DNA of 9,264 bases. Origin: an uncultured Mycoplasmatota bacterium. Its GTDB lineage: Bacteria > Bacillota_I > Bacilli_A > RF39 > UBA660. The position numbers and the translations under genes were made by a program. Positions 5,523-9,264 of the stretch are shown piece after piece; the first letter of the stretch is position 1, and every line of letters begins with the position of its first letter. The notes beneath the pieces were generated by a model. It was not told where the DNA came from. It made no database searches and saw only the letters and a list, made by a program, of their open reading frames with translations. The stretch covers positions 1 to 9,264 of the forward strand of contig UREA01000043.1 in NCBI GenBank assembly GCA_900546715.1, given 5' to 3'.

Positions 5523-6116
5523 ATGAAAAAGATAATTATTTTATTTGTTAGTTTAATTTTACTTACTGGGTGTGGTGAAAAGGCGCAAAATCCAATTGTT
5601 ACAATGGAAATTGAAGATTATGGGGTAGTTACTATTGAACTGTATCCAGATATGGCACCGAATACTGTTGCTAATTTTGTAAATTTAATAGAGGAAGGAT
5701 TTTATGATGGGCTTACATTTCATCGTTCTGTTCCTGGTTTTGTACTGCAAGGTGGTGATCCTGATGGGGATGGCACTGGAGGACCTGGTTACACCATAAA
5801 AGGAGAATTTAGTAGTAATGGATATACTAAAAATACTTTAAGTCATACCCGCGGAGTTATATCTATGGCAAGAAGTCAGGATAATGATTCAGCAGGGAGT
5901 CAATTTTTCATAGTTTTAGATGATTCTGCTACCTACTCTCTTGATGGCTTATATGCCGGATTTGGTCGTGTTACTGAAGGTATGGATATCATTGATGAAA
6001 TAGTTGCAAATGAGAAAATCGCTAATGATGTAACTGGGGCCTTGGCAGAAAATGTGGTAATTACTAAAGTAACCGTTGATACCTTCGGAGAAACTTATGA
6101 AGTAGAAAAAAATTAA
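5523..6116 (+). CDS. Cyclophilin-type peptidyl-prolyl cis-trans isomerase lipoprotein
   Basis: A 197-aa exported foldase that speeds isomerisation of X-Pro bonds in secreted proteins. MKKIIILFVSLILLTGC ends in a lipobox (LTGC, Cys17), giving a protein anchored on the outer membrane face. The cyclophilin domain spans about 25-185. Visible active-site motifs are FHRSVPGFVLQGGDPDGDG (catalytic Arg68, Phe73, Gln76), GVISMAR (111-117), SAGSQFFIVL (123-132) and LDGLYAGFGRV (140-150). Compared with human cyclophilin A, the Trp121 position is Ser139 and the His126 position is Tyr144, so cyclosporin binding should be poor while catalysis is expected to remain. The second ATG (5523-5525) is chosen over 5520 because it gives the typical MKK start and better spacing from TGGTGA. 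It is a single-gene unit with its own promoter and a strong terminator. Confidence 0.92.
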   Translation: MKKIIILFVSLILLTGCGEKAQNPIVTMEIEDYGVVTIELYPDMAPNTVANFVNLIEEGFYDGLTFHRSVPGFVLQGGDPDGDGTGGPGYTIKGEFSSNGYTKNTLSHTRGVISMARSQDNDSAGSQFFIVLDDSATYSLDGLYAGFGRVTEGMDIIDEIVANEKIANDVTGALAENVVITKVTVDTFGETYEVEKN

Positions 6117-6144
6117 ATGCCTATAAATATAGTGCATTTTTTTT
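6115..6144 (+). terminator. Rho-independent terminator after the PPIase gene
   Basis: AAATGC-CTAT (6115-6124) pairs with ATAG-(T)-GCATTT (6129-6139) with a 4-nt loop AAAT and one bulged T. A run of eight T (6137-6144) follows. It starts within the stop codon. A clear intrinsic terminator. Confidence 0.8.
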
Positions 6145-6154
6145 AAAATTAATA

Positions 6155-6166
6155 TATAATTATAAT
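6155..6166 (+). promoter_or_regulatory. Candidate -10 element(s) for uppP
   Basis: Two adjacent perfect TATAAT hexamers (6155-6160 and 6161-6166) lie directly after the PPIase terminator and immediately before GGTGA (6167-6171), the likely uppP ribosome site. No convincing -35 is present; the T-run at 6137-6144 falls at about the right distance. Use of the second hexamer would give an almost leaderless message, so the first is likelier. A promoter here is expected because the strong terminator isolates uppP from the gene before it. Confidence 0.35.
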
Positions 6167-6177
6167 GGTGAAGAAAA

Positions 6178-6987
6178 ATGGATATAATAACATATATAAT
6201 TTTAGGTATTATTCAAGGTATTACAGAACCAATTCCAGTATCTAGTAGTGGTCATATATTTTTATTTAAAAATTTATTTAATACCAATATGTTTAATTCC
6301 CTAAACTTTGAAATAATTTCTAATTTTGGATCATTTATTGCGATATTTATTATATTTTGGAAAGATATTAAAGAACTAATAATTGCCTTTTTTTCTTATA
6401 TCTTTAAAAAAGATACCAGGAAAAAATATGCCTCTAAATTTAGATACGCTTTATATATAATTATTAGTACTATTCCTGTTGGAATAACTGGATTCATATT
6501 TAAAGATGAATTAGAAAAATGGTATAGCCTAAATGGTTTAGCTATAGCATTCTTAATTACTGCTCTTGCTTTATTTATTGTAAGAAATATTAAAGGAACT
6601 AAGAGTGATGAAGATATAAAACTAAAAGATGCTATTTTAATTGGTTTAATTCAAGCCGTAACTATAGTACCAGGGATATCTCGTAGTGGAACAGTTTTAG
6701 TAGCATGTCTACTATGTAATTTAAAAAGAGATACAGCTCTAAAATATACATTCATGTTATATTTTCCAGTAAGTGTTGGAACGATGATTTTAGGAGTCAG
6801 TGATTTAGCAAATACTACAGAACTATCAAATATGTTAGTGCCATACCTAACAGGTATGATTGCTGCAGGCATTGTAACATTTTTCTCATATCGCTGGTTA
6901 AGTAACTGGGTTAAAAAAGGTAAACTTTGGAAATTTTCTATATATTGTGTATGTTTAGCAATTTTTATATTTATATATTTTAGGTAG
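6178..6987 (+). CDS. uppP: Undecaprenyl-diphosphatase (UppP/BacA)
   Basis: A 269-aa polytopic membrane enzyme that dephosphorylates undecaprenyl diphosphate to the monophosphate, recycling the lipid carrier for peptidoglycan and other wall polymers; extra copies give bacitracin tolerance. Length is typical. Both active-site signatures are intact. The first is GIIQGITEPIPVSSSGH (10-26) with Glu17 and His26, where most homologues read TEFLPVSSSGH, so Phe-Leu is Pro-Ile here. The second is VPGISRSG (164-171) with Arg169. The segment KRDTALKYTFMLYFPVS (183-199) matches the family's RxxAxxFSFLLxxP region. About eight hydrophobic segments are seen. GGTGA lies about 6 bases before the ATG. The stop (TAG, 6985-6987) overlaps the next gene's possible GTG start by one base, so the two form an operon. 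Confidence 0.95.
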   Translation: MDIITYIILGIIQGITEPIPVSSSGHIFLFKNLFNTNMFNSLNFEIISNFGSFIAIFIIFWKDIKELIIAFFSYIFKKDTRKKYASKFRYALYIIISTIPVGITGFIFKDELEKWYSLNGLAIAFLITALALFIVRNIKGTKSDEDIKLKDAILIGLIQAVTIVPGISRSGTVLVACLLCNLKRDTALKYTFMLYFPVSVGTMILGVSDLANTTELSNMLVPYLTGMIAAGIVTFFSYRWLSNWVKKGKLWKFSIYCVCLAIFIFIYFR

Positions 6988-7961
6988 TGATTAAAGTGAA
7001 GAAAAAAAGTATTAAAAGATGTTTAATTATAATAATTATTGTACTAATCTTAATTTTAGGAGCACTCATTGCTTTATATTTTACTAGTAAACAAAAACTA
7101 GAAGAATATAATACAGAGTTATTAGAATTATATGCTAAATTAGAAGCTAATAATGAGTATGCATCTTGTCTTATTACTCCTTATAAAAGTGAAGAGGTAG
7201 ATGCATTATTTAATGAATTATTAAATACTTTAAATACCAATGAATTATCTATTTATTTTGAAGATTTAAATAATGATTATACTTTAACAATAAACCCCGA
7301 TACCACATATTATAATGCTAGTATTATTAAATTATTTGATGCATCTTATATAATTGATAATAATGTTGATTTAAATGATACTATTACATTTACTGAGGAT
7401 TATAGAAGTATGGCAAAAGAAGGGTTACTTAATTATGAATTAAATGCAGAAGTTCCTATTAAAGATATAATGTATTATGCCATATCTGTAAGTGATAATG
7501 GTGCTCACAGGATGCTTACTGATTATATTGGAGTTGATAATTTAAGGAATTATGCAAAAAATACTTTAGGTATAACATTAACCATTACAGATTCTGATAG
7601 ATTTGGTAATATGAGTGTAACAAGTACTAATACACTACTTAAACATGTTTATGAATTATTACAAAATGATAATGATTATACTGCATTACTTAAAGATGCT
7701 ATGAATAATGATTATTACAATGGACTAAATTTTGATGAAAAAACATTCTTACATAAATATGGATATTATAATCAATATTACCATGATATTGGCATTTTTA
7801 ATTCTTTAAATCCTTATGTAATATCTATATTCACACTTTTTGGTAATCCTGATACTGGAGCATTAGAAAAGGTAAATAATATAAGTAAAGAAATATATAA
7901 TATCTATCAAACTAATTTAGATAAAAAAGAAGAATATTGTTATAATTTAGCTTATAACTAA
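6987..7961 (+). CDS. Membrane-anchored serine hydrolase, class A beta-lactamase/PBP-like fold
   Basis: A 324-aa protein with a basic N-terminus and one hydrophobic anchor (about 12-32), so the catalytic domain (about 70-310) is outside the membrane. The serine-penicillin-recognising motifs are ASIIK (Ser112, Lys115) and SDN (169-171); the third box reads KYG (257-259) in FLHKYGYYNQYYHDIGIF instead of KTG/KSG. The omega-loop region after SDN (about 200-212) lacks the ExxLN motif that carries the deacylating Glu of class A beta-lactamases. True beta-lactamase activity is therefore doubtful, and a peptidoglycan or amide/ester hydrolase is more likely. Family usage calls such proteins simply 'serine hydrolase'. 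The start is uncertain: GTG 6987 overlaps the uppP stop, but GTG 6996 gives a typical KKKSIKRC start and better room for a ribosome site. Co-transcription with uppP suggests a wall or antibiotic-tolerance role. Confidence 0.82.
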   Translation: MIKVKKKSIKRCLIIIIIVLILILGALIALYFTSKQKLEEYNTELLELYAKLEANNEYASCLITPYKSEEVDALFNELLNTLNTNELSIYFEDLNNDYTLTINPDTTYYNASIIKLFDASYIIDNNVDLNDTITFTEDYRSMAKEGLLNYELNAEVPIKDIMYYAISVSDNGAHRMLTDYIGVDNLRNYAKNTLGITLTITDSDRFGNMSVTSTNTLLKHVYELLQNDNDYTALLKDAMNNDYYNGLNFDEKTFLHKYGYYNQYYHDIGIFNSLNPYVISIFTLFGNPDTGALEKVNNISKEIYNIYQTNLDKKEEYCYNLAYN

Positions 7962-7973
7962 TATTCTTTTTTT
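7923..7973. terminator. Long bidirectional terminator between converging genes
   Basis: AGAATATT-GTTATAA (7931-7945) pairs with TTATAAC-T-AATATTCT (7952-7967): 15 base pairs, one bulged base, loop TTTAGC. T7 (7967-7973) follows on the plus strand. An A-run (7923-7928) precedes the left arm and becomes a T-run on the minus strand. It ends the serine hydrolase gene and also serves the minus-strand surface gene, whose stop is at 7972-7974. The whole left arm is inside the coding region. Confidence 0.75.
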
Positions 7974-9249
7974 ATTGAATTCTTATAGGGTCAGATTCAG
8001 TTCCAGATCCGCTGACATATTGAACATCTGAGTTTAGGTAGAAACAAGGCCTAACAGGAAAGCTATAGTCATCCATAGTTCCGTAGGTAATAGTACCGGA
8101 GTCAAACAAATAGAATAAATCATCCATAGTGTCAGATCTGCGGGAGATTGTCCATTCGTGAAGTCCCATATACATCCAATTATTATCTCTAATGCTTGAA
8201 CTACTATAAGAACTTAAATTAGTTGTCCATGCACTTGGACTTGCTGCAAATCCGTAATCTGATACATACATTAATCCTATTTTTGCACTATATGTTGTAC
8301 TACTTGAACTACTTCCCACTTCGTAATTATATGTCGTTCTAGCATTTGAGGTACCACCATTAGTCCAAGTCATTCCTCCGACTTTCCAACCTGTTGTTGC
8401 TATTTTATTACCCCATGTGCTTCCTAAACTGTTCAAATATGTCCCATTTAAATTTGTTGCATTTAATGCGCTTGTACTCCATATGTTACTTCCACTACTA
8501 TTCCCCAAATAACCTGCTATATTACTTCGGCTCATACTTCCTTTATAATAACTTGTGGAATATGAATATGCTCCGTAATAATCTCCTCCTGAACCTGTCA
8601 TCGTTGTTGTTGTATAATCAGCTTTTATTAATTTTACTTGGTTTCCAAATACTCCTATTATGCGATATAAATTATCACTTGGGCAAGTACTTGCTGTTGA
8701 ACCAAAGCATACATAATTATTTACTTCATCACTTGCTCCAGCATATCTATATGAGTTATCTCCTGCACCATTGATTAGGCTACTATTATGGTAATATATT
8801 CCATTATTCCCTTGTATATCATTATACTGCGATAATATATGGCAAACTAACAAGCTCGACTTTGAACTATCGCTACATATGTCTTCTATAGTGGTAGGTG
8901 TATCGTTTGTTGTGACATTTATTATATATTCATTTGACAATTTATCATTAATATCTTTAACATATACTATTACATTATAAGAGCTTCCTATTTTTAAATT
9001 ATCAAAGTTATAACTATAATTTGTACTAATGCCAGCCATATCTTCACTATCAATGATAAAATAATATTTGCTTATTTCAACATCACTTGTTGCATCAACA
9101 GTTAAAGTAAAACCACTATCTGTTATATTGCTAACTTCAACACTATTAATAACTGGAACAGATATATTTGTTGTAGTAATATTAAGTTCATATATTTTAG
9201 ATTTAGAATTTGTGCTGTCTACAGAATAAATACTTATCTTATATTCTGT
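7972..9249 (-). CDS. C-terminal part of an fn3-repeat surface protein with a DUF6273-like end domain (gene interrupted upstream)
   Basis: An open frame of 425 codons without a credible start. The only in-frame ATG (9037-9039) lies in the middle of an fn3 domain and has no good ribosome site. From the N-side there is the end of one fibronectin type III-like repeat (TEYKISIYSVDS, 9249-9169), a whole repeat of about 87 aa (9168-8908, with SGFTLTVDA and SYNVIVYVKD strands), and then a domain of about 300 aa. The large domain contains two Cys pairs (ICSDSSKSSLLVC; VCFGSTASTC), NLYRIIGVFGNQVKLIKAD, LMYVSDYGFAASP, HEWTISRRSD and a terminal VRPCFYLNSD with GSGTESDPIRI. It is Ser/Thr/Tyr/Gly-rich, as usual for exported adhesin-like proteins, and resembles DUF6273-type domains by its late VRP-x-x-x-L motif. 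It has no sortase motif or membrane anchor at the C-terminus. It is probably the remnant or downstream part of a longer gene: see the stop at 9250-9252. Confidence 0.7.
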   Translation of the reverse strand, partial: TEYKISIYSVDSTNSKSKIYELNITTTNISVPVINSVEVSNITDSGFTLTVDATSDVEISKYYFIIDSEDMAGISTNYSYNFDNLKIGSSYNVIVYVKDINDKLSNEYIINVTTNDTPTTIEDICSDSSKSSLLVCHILSQYNDIQGNNGIYYHNSSLINGAGDNSYRYAGASDEVNNYVCFGSTASTCPSDNLYRIIGVFGNQVKLIKADYTTTTMTGSGGDYYGAYSYSTSYYKGSMSRSNIAGYLGNSSGSNIWSTSALNATNLNGTYLNSLGSTWGNKIATTGWKVGGMTWTNGGTSNARTTYNYEVGSSSSSTTYSAKIGLMYVSDYGFAASPSAWTTNLSSYSSSSIRDNNWMYMGLHEWTISRRSDTMDDLFYLFDSGTITYGTMDDYSFPVRPCFYLNSDVQYVSGSGTESDPIRIQ

Positions 9250-9252
9250 TTA
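9250..9252 (-). other. In-frame TAA interrupting an fn3 repeat
   Basis: The minus-strand frame of the surface protein continues upstream of this codon to the window edge as YLNK-stop-TEYKISIYSVDS. It aligns residue for residue with the next repeat, LKIGSSYNVIVYVKD, putting the stop where Gly or another small/polar residue belongs. A single base change from GAA or AAA would explain it. No other frame is open across this place. Confidence 0.6.
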
Positions 9253-9264
9253 TTTATTTAAATA

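Noticed and set aside
5949..6137. 62-aa minus-strand open frame
   Set aside because: Antisense to the PPIase gene and starts inside its terminator.
6651..6872. 73-aa minus-strand open frame
   Set aside because: Antisense to the conserved second half of uppP.
8394..8774. 126-aa plus-strand open frame rich in Leu, Tyr and Asn
   Set aside because: Antisense shadow of the Ser/Thr/Tyr-rich surface protein; low-complexity product typical of such shadows.
8037..9039. ATG at 9037-9039 as the true start of the surface protein
   Set aside because: It falls in the middle of an fn3 domain whose N-terminal half is encoded in frame upstream, and it lacks a convincing ribosome site or signal peptide.
1..9264. 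tRNA, rRNA, riboswitch, CRISPR array or defence cassette
   Set aside because: No cloverleaf-like or conserved RNA stretch, no spaced direct repeats, and no recognisable defence gene other than the TnpB fragment.
1..9264. Mycoplasma-type code (TGA as Trp)
   Set aside because: TGA serves as the stop of spmA, the lipoprotein gene and the small membrane gene, and Trp is TGG throughout.

Overview
The window is very A+T-rich DNA (roughly 70% A+T by eye) from a low-GC, walled Firmicutes-type bacterium. It uses the standard bacterial code: TGA is a stop at the ends of spmA, the 182-aa lipoprotein gene and the small membrane gene, and Trp is TGG throughout. The dacB-spmA-spmB-rluB order matches the Bacillus subtilis chromosome, and uppP and a D,D-carboxypeptidase imply peptidoglycan. 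Together with short, AT-biased genes and an fn3-repeat surface protein of a kind I associate with uncultured gut Bacilli, this suggests a Bacilli/RF39- or Erysipelotrichia-like host. The lineage is inference; the gene content and order are read directly.

Layout. (1) 1-123, minus: the first 41 codons of a TnpB-type (IS200/IS605/IS607 OrfB) protein, cut by the window edge, with a near-consensus promoter whose spacer holds a palindrome. (2) 242-3162, minus: a four-gene operon dacB > spmA > spmB > rluB, tightly packed or overlapping, closed by a terminator at 213-254. (3) 3290-4072, plus: an unrecognised soluble, helix-rich protein, divergent from dacB. (4) 4073-5483, minus: a small two-helix membrane protein, a YjbA/DUF3603-like protein (tentative) and a lipoprotein. 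The first two are coupled by an ATGA overlap. The lipoprotein gene ends base-to-base against gene 3 over a symmetric hairpin. (5) 5523-6116, plus: a cyclophilin-type peptidyl-prolyl isomerase lipoprotein with its own promoter and strong terminator. (6) 6178-7961, plus: uppP followed by a membrane-anchored serine hydrolase related to beta-lactamases/PBPs, overlapping by one base. (7) 7972-9264, minus: the C-terminal part of a large fn3-repeat surface protein. Its frame carries an in-frame TAA at 9250-9252, in the middle of what reads as a further fn3 repeat.

How the genes fit together. Much of the window concerns the cell envelope. DacB trims peptidoglycan stem peptides, and in B. subtilis it works with SpmA/SpmB during spore-cortex formation and core dehydration. 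UppP recycles the undecaprenyl carrier lipid, the lipoprotein PPIase folds exported proteins, and the UppP-linked serine hydrolase probably acts on peptidoglycan or a related substrate. Coding density is high: no gene-free stretch exceeds about 130 bases, and several terminators lie inside the 3' ends of coding regions.

I found no RNA gene, CRISPR array, defence cassette or clear new multi-gene system. The points most worth a second look are the broken fn3 surface gene and its C-terminal domain, the palindrome inside the tnpB promoter, the sporulation operon, the KTG-less serine hydrolase beside uppP, and the two unrecognised proteins.
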